From Nymphalis io (lineage: Eukaryota > Arthropoda > Insecta > Lepidoptera > Nymphalidae), in contig NC_065893.1 of assembly GCF_905147045.1 (NCBI RefSeq), forward strand, positions 1-64,000: 64,000 nt of DNA. The letters are read 5' to 3'. Below, one piece after another: positions 11,691-22,501 of the stretch; position 1 is the first letter of the stretch; every line of letters begins with the position of its first letter. A program made the position numbers and the translations under genes. The notes under the pieces were generated by a model. The model made no database searches. It saw only the letters and a list, made by a program, of their open reading frames with translations, and was not told the origin of the DNA.

Positions 11691-13063
11691 ATCCCCAGCA
11701 GAATGTACTTACTGCTGCTTCACTTCTGCATCCCCTCTATCTCTACTTACGACTTCATGTTTTATTATGTCAAAAAACATCCCCGCCAGCTAAGGTACTC
11801 GTAAGAAAACGACATAGCTTGCAATATTTTCTTTCTCTAGCCATTGCGTTATTTTAAGCATTATTTATACAAAATTTAGAGTTAGTAAAATATTTTTGTA
11901 TAACCATATTCGGTTTTATTAAAGTGTAAATAAGTATTTTAAAAAGACAGGAATATATTTTTAAACGACGTCGATAAGAGATACCGTAAACTATATTTGC
12001 AACAAGAATTAAATGTAAATGATGTTTTTGTGCATAAATACCATTCCGTACTTGTACTTAACAGCGTTTGAATGTCCTTATTGAAGGCTGTGGTAACGCG
12101 TCGATGGTAAATGCCAGAGACCACGACTTAGGAATGCGTGACTCAAACAATGGAATAATCATGCTTTCAATACAATCATTTGTCACTTTATTAACAAAAT
12201 TTGAGTTTAACGGTCTTTAACAAAACAATTATTGCTTAATATATAATATTAAATATATGATAATAATTATTATTTTTAAGTATTTTCTATAGTTTTAATT
12301 TTACAATTTATACGCAGAATTAATATCAAAATCAATGTTATGTGTAGAATATTACAATCATTTAATTAAATGATAAAACGAAAGACATTAATGTTATAAG
12401 CGATCGTTAACGAAGCAGTCATCCATTAATATAATTAAGTGTATATGGTGATAGGTAAGTCGTACCGTCGTTCTCATTAAATGTAATAAGGTACTAATTA
12501 GCGTTTGATAAATAGGTTAATGGGTGTAGATACTCATTACACTCACATTTAAAATTATTAATTTATAATATTCATATGGATAGTACCGCACCGAATTCTT
12601 ATCTATGTTTGATAGCAAGGTTTTTTTAAAATATATTTATTAAGAAAGAATTATTAAAAAGTAAACAGCGTAGCGGTTATTGTATTCGAGTAAGATTTTT
12701 ATTAAACTTGTAGCTTAATTTTAAATAGCACTAGTGACAATACAGTCTACTTGCCTACATATAATGTTTGTTCATTTTAGTTCTATCCAATCCATGTGGG
12801 ATTCATTAAATGCTTGCATAGCTTGTTTTGAAAAATGTTATGTTATTTGATAAGTTGTTATTTAATGTTTGTTCTTAATCGATGTTTATTATATTGACAA
12901 CGTATATTGTTGACAAGAGAATTTAATACAAAGCGGTACATTTTACTTGAATTTCCTAACTAGTCTCTATAAACCCTTTATTTCTTGGTACTAATAGTAT
13001 GCTACCTCCGGTTTAAGGCAGGAAACTCAAAAGTTACTCTTTTCCTTAAATAAAATACAATGT
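11691..13063. other. AT-rich DNA, no gene seen
   Basis: Very AT-rich, with many short homopolymers. No gene, RNA or repeat family that I can support. Confidence 0.4.
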
Positions 13064-13112
13064 ATGGTACCGCACGGTACCACATGGTACCGTATGGTAC
13101 AATATGGTACCA
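13064..13112. repeat. Five-copy decamer array with GGTACC palindromes
   Basis: Five tandem 10-base units of the form ATGGTACCRY (one unit ACGGTACCAC, one ATGGTACAAT). Each carries the palindrome GGTACC or a one-base variant at 10-base spacing, about one DNA helical turn. Confidence 0.9.
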
Positions 13113-14399
13113 ACGAATAAGAACACGCATTGTGTTATAAGACCTACGACACCTTTTTTAACTTATTCTAAATGTATTATTAGAATAAGGTAAAGGAACA
13201 TTACAATAGTCTTTTGTCACACCATGCCTTTTTTATTTCATACTTTAATAGTCCCTACATTTAAAGAGACGCATCCCCGTTACAATTTAATTACATATAT
13301 AAATGTATAGCAGTCATGGCATGTAAATCGCTTTATATGCGTAGTACGTATTATAGCGACAGTTCCATCAGCATTCAGCCAAGTTAGATCGTAGGCTGAT
13401 ATCTAAATTCCGGCGTGGCGGATGTTATGAGCTGAATGGCCTTAATTATTGCTACCGAGGTATTTGAGCACAAATAATTGGATTGCATTCAATATGTGAA
13501 ATAGCTAATTATTTATCATAGATTTATTGGCACTAAATTATCGAAATCAAACCAAACTGATAAATTGCAATTATCATAATGATCACAAAACATTGATATT
13601 AACTAATAAGCTCAAGATAATGCTGCAGCCATAAATTCGTCCCATGACAGCCATTTCGTGTGCATTTGACTAAAATCCACCGACCAACAATTTAGATTTT
13701 AGTGATTTTGCATATATTATAACAACAGTTATATAGTTAATTGACGATCGATTAATTTATGTTACAATATAAAATACATATATCGAGTGATTTTTAAAAA
13801 TTAATTTTTAAAACCAAGGTTGTGAAATATTGAAAATGAACTTTATTTGTAAATTGAAAGCTCAGATCACAGTTAGTACTAGCTTTAGTATAAGTTCAAG
13901 GTGCTTATAATAATCTGACAACTTATACAAACGAAAAATATAACATAAGATGGGCGATTCGGTTGCAAGAAGTCATTGACTACACGCAAATATCTTTCGC
14001 AAAATAACAATAAAGCATGGAGCAGCCGCTTTAAAAACTGAATTCTAAAAAAACGATCGTATATAAAGAAGAGCGTTGAGCGATTAATATCTGGCGCTGA
14101 AGAGGCTGCGGTTGCTTTAATAAACATCCAGGCGAGTGTTCTCTGCTCTTTTGAATCAAAATTGATAATTAGGCGAAAACTCGAGCCTCAGAGATACGGC
14201 TCGTTGAAAGCGAGATTATGTTAAAGCGTTTTTGTCTAGCTCATTACCACCTGCATATTTTTGCCGTTTTTAGTCGAAACATACAAAACTGTACAGTATA
14301 ATTTAGCTTCGTGCTCTTCGCATTCCATTTGACTACTAACGTCCGTACTTAAAACACTCACTTCGTTCAAGAATATTACAAAAGTTTAAGGTTTTTTAT
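13113..14399. other. AT-rich DNA, no gene seen
   Basis: No supported feature. A short open frame at 13885-14127 (minus) has no recognisable similarity. Confidence 0.4.
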
Positions 14400-14400
14400 T

Positions 14401-14490
14401 AAGTAGCCCACGGAGGCTGATGAGCAAGTGGTCACCTTTACCCATCGATATTGACCGACGCTATGGGCACCAAGAAGAAGTACGTAATAC
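14401..14490 (-). repeat. Very old SINE-like (family A) relic
   Basis: Reads GATGAGCAAGTGGTCACC followed by a CGCTATGGGCACC block, loosely matching the GGACGAGCATATGGGCCACC end of family A. Heavily diverged. Confidence 0.35.
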
Positions 14491-14984
14491 AATAATAAAA
14501 TAATTAACATCTAAATATATAATAATAGAATAATTTGTCCTTAAATTTAATTTACATACTGAAGCGATTACTGTTGCCAAACTAATACTAATCTGACATT
14601 CGAACGTGCTATGAATAAAACCAGTGAAATTGCAAGTTGACCGCAGCGATTGGAGCTGCAGTGTACGCTGCGGTCAGATCAGCGATTGCTTGTTAGTTCA
14701 ATACTATACGAGTATATCGACCGGGTCGACGCTGAGCCAGCTGATGTATGTATGGTCTGCTTCGATACGACATGTGCTAAATATCGATGACACGATACTG
14801 CAGCAGCTGTCTACTTTGTGGTGTTACTGCTGTTTATTTTACATTTTTTTTGTATATTTAATTTTATTTTCGGATACATATATTTTATTGCATTTAATTA
14901 TCATCCCTAAGTAATTTAATTGGTACAAACAAATGACTACTGATTTTGTTATCGTTTATTGTCGGTTGAATGGTTGTTTGAAAG

Positions 14985-15105
14985 ATTAGTTTACTCCACC
15001 ACGGTGTTCCAATGCGTTTGGTAGTAGATTTTCACCCACCACATGCAAGTTTTCTAACGACGAACGAACCGCCAAGCACAAGATTAATTATAAACACAAA
15101 TATTA
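14985..15105 (-). repeat. Diverged tRNA-derived SINE (family B) fragment
   Basis: Landmarks in order: CTCCACCACGGTGTTCCAATGC, CCACATGCAAGTTTTC, ACCGCCAAGCACAAGATTAA, TTATAAACACAAAT. These match the middle of the complete SINE at 38801-39100. Confidence 0.6.
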
Positions 15106-15147
15106 TTTACATTTACAAATTATATTTACAAATATTATTATTGCTCT

Positions 15148-15185
15148 TATCTACCCAGACGGACTTGCACAAAAGCAAGCAAGTA
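15148..15185 (-). repeat. SINE-like (family A) 5'-end scrap
   Basis: TCTACCCAGACGGACTTGCA matches the 5' end of family A on the minus strand (compare 31885-31905). Confidence 0.5.
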
Positions 15186-16799
15186 TTCAAGATTCTCGTC
15201 TTTTAACTCCGTCATCCGTTTATCCGTTTTATATATTATATTCAGGTTTCAAACGCGATCGTTCCTATTTTGCTGACAGTCAGCTCGTGACCACAACTAG
15301 TTCAATTCTGACGAAACGTTCCACAAATAATAAAACAAAGTTTGATCGCGATTAAAACCCGAATGTAATATTTAATTATAATGCCTTTTAAATTGCTTGT
15401 CAATATGTTTATTCAAATTATGTTACATGACAGCGTTAAATTACATATTTTCAGCAATTGATATCGCAAGTATGTTTTTCAAAGTAACCGTCCCTTAAGT
15501 AGCATGTTAAGAAGCTACAAATTTAGTAAATAGTAAGCAGTCCACGTGACGAATACTATTAAATATTTATATTCGATTCAGCTCATTTTAACACATCTCA
15601 CGCTTGTAATAAAAAAATAATGCCAGCGACCCGCCTTGTGTTCTTCTTCACTTAAAATACCCTCACCGAGGTTTCCTAATGCATATAAAGTATAACACAG
15701 CCGTAGGCCTCGTGTAGGAAGTGTCGAAGGGGAGATGAAGGAAAATTAGGAGACCATTAAATAAATCATTATAAACGAAGGTGTTTCCTTCATAATTTCT
15801 ATTGCTGTTAACTGTATAATTTATATTTTCGTACTATTTATAACGTTTATTATGCAATATATTGTAACGGATGACTAGATCATGGGATCATGAAAACCAC
15901 CACCACCATACGAGTTTTTTTATGGGAAACATCTCTTGGCTCGGTTTGGGAGAAAGTCTGACTTGTATTTGCCATGGCCGCAAACGAAATGAAGCTCTCT
16001 TATGCCGTCAAGTTCTTTCTCCGCCGCTTCTCTCTACTCCTATGTGTACGTGACGCATGTTCCACATACTTCGTTGTTATATATTATTGTTTACGTAAGT
16101 TAGCTTTTTTGTTTTGATCATTATCAGATATTACATGTTACATACATATATTATTATATTTATTACATATATATAGCTATTGATTTTTTTATTTTAACTG
16201 AAAATTATAAAATTTATCCGGTTTGCACAACATAATTAGATCTTGTATAAGGTATAGGAGAAGGATGTAATTCTCTCAGTACATCGAAAACTGAACGAAT
16301 GAAAGTTTTCTTATATAATCGTAATATGAAACCAATTATTTTAGATTTATACGTATGGAGAAACAAAAAACGAAAAGTACTCACATGACGGTTCAAACTT
16401 CTTTAATCGTTATATCTCACTCGTTTACAATAAACGTTTGGTTTCGAGTTACTCTGACATAATTCGGGAGAAACATGTACCAATATAGTTTGTTCTTTTG
16501 TTGTGAATATCATACTAGAATAGTTTCTAGAAACTATTGAACCAAACCGACAACCAGATATATTTATTTCATAACAATAATAAAATAGCTCGAAAATTAT
16601 TTAAATAAAGAAGTTGAAAATAAAATTATTTTCTATAACTATTTTTGTCAACTGACAACGGAAATCAACGATTATGAATTGCAATTTCCACGCTTTTGTC
16701 TTAGTATGCTTATTTTCTTGTATCATAATACAAAGGGCTCACCTATTATTATTTTAAGTGAATTAGTGAAATAACGCATCGACTTTCCGGAATCGTTGC
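15186..16799. other. AT-rich DNA, no gene seen
   Basis: No supported gene. An 18-base palindrome at 16521-16538 (ATAGTTTCTAGAAACTAT) stands out but has no assignable role. The open frame at 15871-16053 is not recognised. Confidence 0.4.
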
Positions 16800-17229
16800 T
16801 TTAACGTTTTCGTTGCGTTCAGTCTTAGATGGGCAGAGCATTTTAGTGTAGCCAAGACTCATGCACTTGAAGCAGTGCAGAGGACGCTACTCTACCCAAA
16901 GAGCAGATGACCGCCGTCGGACAACTTTTTTACCGCTGCTATCGGACATGACCCATGTACCCGGGTCCGCGTGACACTTCTCCGCACCTGATCGCTTTAA
17001 CGGAGCAACGCGCCTCACGAGCGACTGCGGCGATGAGTTTTTCCCTGGGGACGGAGTCGTCAAGACCCGTCATCTTTAAGTCTACCCTCTTCGTGGGGCG
17101 GACGACGTTAGCCACCCCATCCAACCCCGTGCGGAAATTGTCAGCAAGCTTTTTCGCTTGATCCGACTGCGCTCTTAGTAGCTCCAGTTCTCTGGCACCC
17201 GTCGTTCTAACAAGAGTCGACAATAACAA
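16800..17229 (-). pseudogene. R1-clade LINE ORF1 (gag-like) fragment
   Basis: The minus-strand frame at 17229-16939 reads VANVVRPTKRVDLKMTGLDD, then a block with VAREARCSVKAIRCGEVSRG. This is the pattern in ORF1 nucleic-acid-binding proteins of R1-clade LINEs, just before the zinc knuckles. Past the end of that frame, at about 16845-16890 in another frame, LHCFKCMSLGYTKMLCPS looks like a CCHC knuckle with the His replaced by Tyr. At least one frameshift separates the two blocks. ORF1 normally coats the element RNA; this relic could not. I am fairly sure of the gag-like identity, less sure of the exact clade. No ORF2 follows. Confidence 0.6.
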
Positions 17230-17930
17230 ATAATACCAACAAAAATCAACAACAACAAGGACTACAGTAACCGAAAAAGAGGTCTATAAAAAACTTATAA
17301 CCAACAAAAACAATCGCTTATGAAAAACAAAGTCCTTATACAAAGCAAATATAATGTGTCACGAAAGAAAGAAACAAAAAACCAATAAACAAGCGAAGGT
17401 AATCGAAAAAAACCAAGAAACATTGATGACAATATTGATACGACACGTCCGAACGATTCGACGGCTCGAGTGCGATCCCCTAGAAATTTGATCTGCCAAT
17501 ATTATCATATTCTCTTCTAACGCCTTCGAAGAGTAGAAAGTATTCAAGGAAGACTAACTCTCAACAAGAATGAAGACAGAAATATTGCAATCCGGAAATT
17601 TTGATAATGATCTTGCCTGGAAATAAAAACATGCGTCGACAGTCACGGACAACAACACAAACTGTGTACATTAAAGACAAAATTGAAAAAGTTTGCAAGT
17701 GGTCTTCTTCAGAGACATTTTTGACACCATATATTATGACACCATTCACAATAAACTATTCAACCCTCTACTCACACCTACAGCAGCTCTATTACTGTAA
17801 AAACAAGTCATTCCATTTCCAGAACACACTAACCTTTAAACAAGCGATAAAAAAAGCGATTGTAGCAAACAAGCGATATATAAGTTAATTTTGTTCTAGC
17901 TTTAATTAAGGTATGTACAGTACAAACAGT
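17230..17930. other. A- and C-rich low-complexity DNA, no gene seen
   Basis: Rich in AACAA and AACAAC words on the plus strand and poor in G, unlike the neighbours. Could be degraded 5' UTR or gag linker of the adjacent LINE relic; nothing firmer can be said. Confidence 0.4.
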
Positions 17931-18186
17931 ACAGTAACAGCCCGTGAATATCTCACAGCTGGGCTAAGGCCTTCTCTCCTTTTGTTTTTTTGAGGAGAAG
18001 ATTTGGAACTTATTTAACCACGCTGCTCCAATGCGGCTTGATAGAATAGACATGTGGCAGAATTTCAGTGAAATTAGACACATGCAGGTTTGCTCACGAT
18101 GTTTTCCTTCACCGTCAAGCACGAGATGAAATATAATCACAAATTAAGCATATGAAAATTCAGTGATGCTTGCTCGGGTTTGAACA
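17931..18186 (-). repeat. tRNA-derived SINE (family B) cut inside its tRNA-like head
   Basis: Begins with GTAACAGCCCGTGAATATCT and follows the SINE through CCACGCTGCTCCAATGCGGC, ATGTTTTCCTTCACCGTCAA and GATGCTTGCTCGGGTTTGAA, then stops abruptly in the box B region. The next base belongs to a LINE fragment. Confidence 0.85.
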
Positions 18187-18279
18187 GCTAGTGCCACTGC
18201 TGTTGCTGATGAGATCATGTTAGGAATGGAATACTACATTCCTAGCTCAAATCTCATCAGTAGTGGTACGCGTAACCGT
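18187..18279 (+). pseudogene. LINE fragment (pre-reverse-transcriptase part), plus strand
   Basis: Nearly the same as 6388-6480 of the LINE at 5418-8487: CTAGTGCCACTGCTGTTGCT, GGAATGGAATACTACATTCC, ACGCGTAACCGTT. It is fused at its left end to a SINE and at its right end to an inverted piece of a related LINE. Confidence 0.85.
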
Positions 18280-18445
18280 TACCATGGATACCAGGCATCA
18301 GCAGATCTTTGATGTGCAGCAGAAAGAGTGTCGCCGAGAGCACTGACCCCTGGGGAACACCGGCATTTATAGCTATTTGATCCGACGAGGGGCCATCAAC
18401 CACTAATAATAAATCACCAGTCATGAGAACGCCTCTGCACACCAT
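18280..18445 (-). pseudogene. LINE reverse transcriptase fragment, inverted
   Basis: On the minus strand it encodes AINAGVPQGSVLSATLFLLH followed by IKDLLMPG, the reverse-transcriptase motif that matches NAGVPQGSVLSPTLFLLHIN at about 7440-7500. The catalytic YADD is just lost at the junction. It lies head to head with the plus-strand fragment at 18187-18279, so the two pieces are rearranged relative to the source element. Confidence 0.8.
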
Positions 18446-19414
18446 TTTATCCTTAGCTATAAATTTATTTTCTGTTACTCTGTTTTTTTTTAGTTTTATT
18501 TGTTAATAAATTTACATGATATCTATGATATTATTCCAGATGTAGAAGTTCATAAAAAGTAATATCAATAAATGTTCTTTCAAACACATTCATTTAAAAT
18601 AACGTCGAAATATAATTTGTACAAACGCAGTGCCGTCTGTGACGCAGTTTGTAATGTTATATAAATGTTACGTTATATATACCTAGTTCGCATTTATGTC
18701 TCTATTTTATAGTTTCGTTTCGTTTTTATTAACATAATATTATGTATTTATACACAGACCTATTTACATTTGAACGAGAATATCAAAACATTTAGAACTT
18801 CATTTCGTTAAGATAAAATTATCTTTAGAAAGTGTCACGAGGAGCATTTTTAACAAATGTAAAACACCCATCCATTTTAACGGCATAATATATGAAACAG
18901 CTTTGAATAAACTTCGCTAACACGTTAGCACTGAGAATGCTCCGCCGCTATCTCCACTCTTATAGCGGATGTCGTGAGCGCGGCTCGTAAAGGCTGTATT
19001 CGCCACTCAACCCGTTCCTTGCGATACAAAGAGCCAACTTCATGTTGATATCGAGCAGGAAATTATATTTTTTGACAAATGCAGTAAAAATGTAGTAACT
19101 TGAGTGGACTTTACTTGAAAGTAAGTTGACATAGACAACTTATCCCTTGTAATCTCGTATATAAAAGTAATGCTTTCTTGTGTGGGTATTCTATGCATTT
19201 GCAGCGTCCAACCAATTTACTCGTAAAATAGAAAGGCATTGCTACATATGCTGGGCGTTAGTAAGCATTAAATATAGTCACACTAATAATATTATAAATA
19301 AATACGTTTTATTTTATATTTCTTTGTTTGATATTATTTACTCAACAAAAATCTACTCATCATCGGTAAGATTATATTGGTTATAGTCTACAGGCCGAAA
19401 TATTTAGTATAATA
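18446..19414. other. AT-rich DNA with one GC-richer patch
   Basis: 18915-19030 is richer in GC and CpG than its surroundings, but has no clear open frame or motif. Confidence 0.4.
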
Positions 19415-19560
19415 TTGTTGTTTATTCGACCACGCTGCACATATGGATCGTTATGATGGTTTTCATCTCCGTCGAGCATGTAATTAATGATTAATACCAA
19501 TTAAGCACGTGAAACTTAACGATGCTTGCCCCGTCTAGAACCCGCATTCTTTGGTGGTGG
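19415..19560 (-). repeat. Diverged tRNA-derived SINE (family B)
   Basis: Landmarks: TTCGACCACGCTGCACATATGG, GGTTTTCATCTCCGTCGAGC, CAATTAAGCACGTGAAACTT, GATGCTTGCCCCGTCTAGAACCC. They follow the order of the SINE at 38801-39100. Confidence 0.65.
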
Positions 19561-19574
19561 TAGCGCTTGACGAT

Positions 19575-19626
19575 TCATGAGTACTTGTAAAAGTCTATTC
19601 GAATAAAAATATTTTGATTGATTGAT
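19575..19626 (+). repeat. CR1-like LINE 3'-end relic
   Basis: AGTACTTGTAAAAGTCTATT then CGAATAAAAATATTTTGATTGATTGATT. It matches the end of the copy at 57632-57837; the GATT repeats are the tail. Confidence 0.65.
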
Positions 19627-20499
19627 TCGGTTAAAATTCACGTGTTCTAATCGTCGAGCTAAGATAAGAGCTAGTCCCTAACTCAAGGAGAAAAATATAT
19701 CTAGTTAATAAAATAATATACAGTTAGTATACTAAACACTTTAAAGAATAATATTATTTTCTTATTCATACATATTCGTGTTGTTCAACATAATAAAAAT
19801 TTCGACGATCCAAAATAGAAGTGACACAGATTTTTCATTATTCATCCGTCATAACCTCATTGTGCTGAGAGGATGAGGGAAATTTTGTTTTTCAACATCT
19901 CCGAGTTTCGGGTGCCACTCGCCGCACTACACGTTATAATGACTTTTTACTCGGCACCAGTGCGATCTAGGAGAAAAAGAGCGAGGGAAAATTAAAGGAA
20001 GAAAGAAAGCCGTCTAATAATTTATTTCTTGCGACGGAAAGTGGCCGCTTAAATAAACGTCGCTCCAAAACGAAAACGGCGCTGAAATTTAAAATTAATA
20101 ATTAAACCCCAGAGCATTTCCCTAAAGTGTTCGCTTGAATATTGTGTAATTAACGTACGTTTAAACAGAACCGTCGTGCTTGCGTTATTTACACTATTTG
20201 CCGAAATTCTTTACAACATCAAACTTTTTATTGTTTTTTATTTTCATATTTTATTATTAAGTATAGTAGAAACATTATGAGAAAACCTGCATGTGTCGGA
20301 TGAAACTAGACTTAGAGTTAGATTGTGCTAGAGCACATCTGAATCCACCACCTCCCAAAGGACCAGCTTGCCAGATTATTCTCGTAGTTCTGCTTATGGT
20401 GTGGAGAGAAGGTCTTAGCCCAGCAAATTTATAGACTGTCAGTTTTTAGTTATTGGATTCATCCGTCGAGAAATTCTCAGTAGCAGCCTGGAGTTTGCA
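19627..20499. other. AT-rich DNA, scrap of SINE tail possible
   Basis: 20400-20435 reads GTGGAGAGAAGGTCTTAGCC then CAGCAAATTTATAGACTGTC, perhaps an old family B 3' end. Nothing else recognised. Confidence 0.35.
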
Positions 20500-20725
20500 A
20501 ATTGTCCCGTGCGTCTCTCTGAAAGTATGAAAGCCCGTGTCCTGCGCTTATACTCTCTCCGGTTGTTTCAGATTGCGGTCCTATCGGATTATGAGAGTGC
20601 GAGAATCTGAGTGCATCTGTATTTACGCACACACTTATACAATATATAATTGCGGCCCGCGCAGTTGGCTAGCCTCTCTCGAGACTGACCGCCGAGACCG
20701 AAAACGGTCAAGAGGACATCGTTGT
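20500..20725 (+). repeat. Interspersed repeat, LINE 3'-UTR-like
   Basis: The stretch CTGCGCTTATACTCTCTCCG, GTTGTTTCAGATTGCGGTCC, TATCGGATTATGAGAGTGCG and the CGAGACCGAAAACGGTC end match my memory of a common lepidopteran repeat, probably a LINE 3' UTR. No second copy is present in this window to support it. Confidence 0.35.
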
Positions 20726-20977
20726 GTTCCCGTGTATTTCTATAAGTAGTTTGGTTGATTTTAACATTGCCATTTTTATAAAGCAAACATTAAAATTAAA
20801 AAAAAAACCTAACCAACTTTTAACAAATTCAAAGCTGTATATTTACCAGTAAATAAGATTTTAAAGATAAATTATACGAGTTTTATGATAAGAACTTCAT
20901 TCTTTCAGTTTGTCTTCTTTTAATACTTTTATAATATATGTAATACAAACATGTATATTACTGACGATGGTGTCAGT

Positions 20978-21278
20978 TGTAAAAATAAATTCTTCGAGGG
21001 TGGCGATTACAATTTAAAAAACACCAATTTACTATCACACAATTTTATTTTAAATCACTCACTTTACACATCAATCACTCTTAAATCATAATACAATTAT
21101 AACACGGTTTTCTTTCACAATTATTAGTCCTTAATTAAATCGCGATTACACTTTATGAATGTCACGACTAAGTTGCCTTCGGGCAGCGTAACGATAAACT
21201 GATCTCGAAAAACGTTTGAGACCCTTCTATACTCTTTATTTTATACATATAAATGTGGGTACATCGTAATTTCTTACA
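20978..21278 (-). repeat. 3' LTR of the miniature LTR element
   Basis: 301 bases, TGTAAAAATAAATTC at one end and GTAATTTCTTACA at the other. It differs from the copy at 22502-22798 by few substitutions and one 4-base indel (CACT near 21058). The closeness of the two LTRs points to a fairly recent insertion or to gene conversion. Confidence 0.85.
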
Positions 21279-21394
21279 GTTCGGCCGTCCTGCAAATAAA
21301 CACGACCTCGTGTTTCTCAAAAAAAAGTTCCAGTATGATATTCTCGCGGTCGGGGCAATCTGAATCAGATGTACAAGCAATCCACCGGCGACCA

Positions 21395-21975
21395 GGCGTT
21401 CAGCCCACGACCACGGCGATCAGCCCACGACCACGGCAATCTGTCCGCGACCACGGCAGTCTACCCGCGACCACGGCAATCTGCCCGCGACCACGGCAAT
21501 CTGCCCGCGACCACGGCAATCTGCCCGCGACCACGGCAATCTGCCCGCGACCACGGCAATCTGCCCGCGATCACGGCAATCTGCCCGCGACCACGGCAAT
21601 CTGGCAATCTGCCCCTACCAGGACAATCAGCCCCTACCAAGGCAATCTGCCCGCGACCACGGCAATCTGCCCGCGACCACGGCAACCTGCCCACGACCAC
21701 GCCAATCTGGCAATCTGCCCCTACCAGGGCAATCTGCCCGCTACCACGCCAATCTGGCAATCTGCCCCTACCAGGGCAATCTGCCCGCTACCACGCCAAT
21801 CTGGCAATCTCACTCGACCACGGCAATCTGGCAATCTGCCCGCTACCAGGGCAATCTGGCCGCTACCAGGGCAATTTGCCCACCACTAGGTAATCTGCTC
21901 GCGACCAGGCAATCTGCCCGCACCCGGCAATCGGCTTGCTACCAGGCAATCTGACCGCAATAAGGGCCATTTGCC
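21395..21975. repeat. 20-bp minisatellite, about 29 units
   Basis: Unit CTGCCCGCGACCACGGCAAT, nearly perfect from about 21475 to 21600. From 21600 on, the units become mixed with an extra CTGGCAAT octamer, giving 28-base versions, and with TACCAGG or TACCACG variants, which suggests higher-order amplification. It is far more GC-rich than the surroundings. Because 20 is not a multiple of 3 and the unit has no stop in several frames, long open frames exist on both strands (21335-21889, 21369-21893, minus 21461-21760). They all encode the same repeats in different frames and are not evidence of a protein. Confidence 0.95.
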
Positions 21976-22020
21976 CCAGGGTATGAAAATGTAAAAAATT
22001 GAAGATTTATTGTAAAGAAC

Positions 22021-22470
22021 TCATACAATTTTTTTGGCCAGGCCAGTAAGTCTAGATAAAGCAAAATGTATTGTTTGTCTTTCGGACCAATCGAAAATAG
22101 ATGCACTCTCATTTACTTTATTTAACTACATAGACATGATTTGGTTTTTTAATGATGGATCAAATTCAGGTAATGTATTGATAGTATTTTGAAATCTATC
22201 TGTATTATTTTTAGCCATAGCTGTTGATAGTGAACTTATAAATTTGTCAAGGTCAGATTTATTGCTTTTACTACTTTCACACAAAATATTATTTGTAAAG
22301 TCCATACCATGAGTGTTAAAATGCTCCCTGGATGCGTGATGGCTCCCGCGATCGTGATCAAGCAACTGGTTGTCAGATGTAGTTTTGCGGCGCTTATTAC
22401 GGTAACGTAAAGATCGATTCTTAGATCCCCGACTCCCTGTTTCCTTAGGCGCAGGTGTAGCACCGGACAT
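22021..22470 (-). pseudogene. LTR element gag, N-terminal part, stop-interrupted
   Basis: Starts at the ATG at 22470, 14 bases beyond the primer-binding site. The first ~55 residues are basic and Ser/Asn-rich (SRGSKNRSLRYRNKRRKTT). LPEFDPSLKNQIMSM then gives the start of a capsid-like domain seen in Ty3/gypsy-type gag. A TAG at 22126-22128 sits where relatives usually have Trp. The same frame runs on for another 34 codons that still look like capsid, to a TGA at 22021-22023, and then homology ends close to the minisatellite. Gag would have formed the particle that packages the element RNA; here it is dead. Identity as gag is likely, the exact clade uncertain. Confidence 0.65.
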
Positions 22471-22484
22471 CTTGACTCAGTGTT

Positions 22485-22497
22485 ATCCCACTTCTGA
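22485..22497 (-). promoter_or_regulatory. Primer-binding site, tRNA-Leu-like
   Basis: On the minus strand, TCAGAAGTGGGAT lies four bases inside the 5' LTR. It is complementary to the 3' acceptor end ATCCCACTTCTGA that I recall for some animal Leu tRNAs, where the tRNA would prime minus-strand synthesis. The bases expected at the outer end (TGGTG) are not preserved. Confidence 0.6.
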
Positions 22498-22501
22498 TAT
22501 T

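Noticed and set aside
13064..13112. CRISPR array
   Set aside because: Units are ten bases with no spacers, and the setting is an animal genome.
16521..16538. Heat-shock element from the palindrome with TTCTAGAA
   Set aside because: Only one inverted pair is present, with no nearby gene or promoter; heat-shock elements need at least three units.
20978..21278. The ~300-base direct repeats as a simple segmental duplication
   Set aside because: TGTAA...TTACA ends, a primer-binding site just inside one copy and a gag start support LTRs better. The lack of target duplication keeps some doubt.
21335..21893. Open frames of 184 and 174 codons (plus) and 99 codons (minus) as genes for a repeat protein
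   Set aside because: They are different frames of one 20-bp minisatellite and overlap on both strands. No start context or non-repeat domain supports translation.
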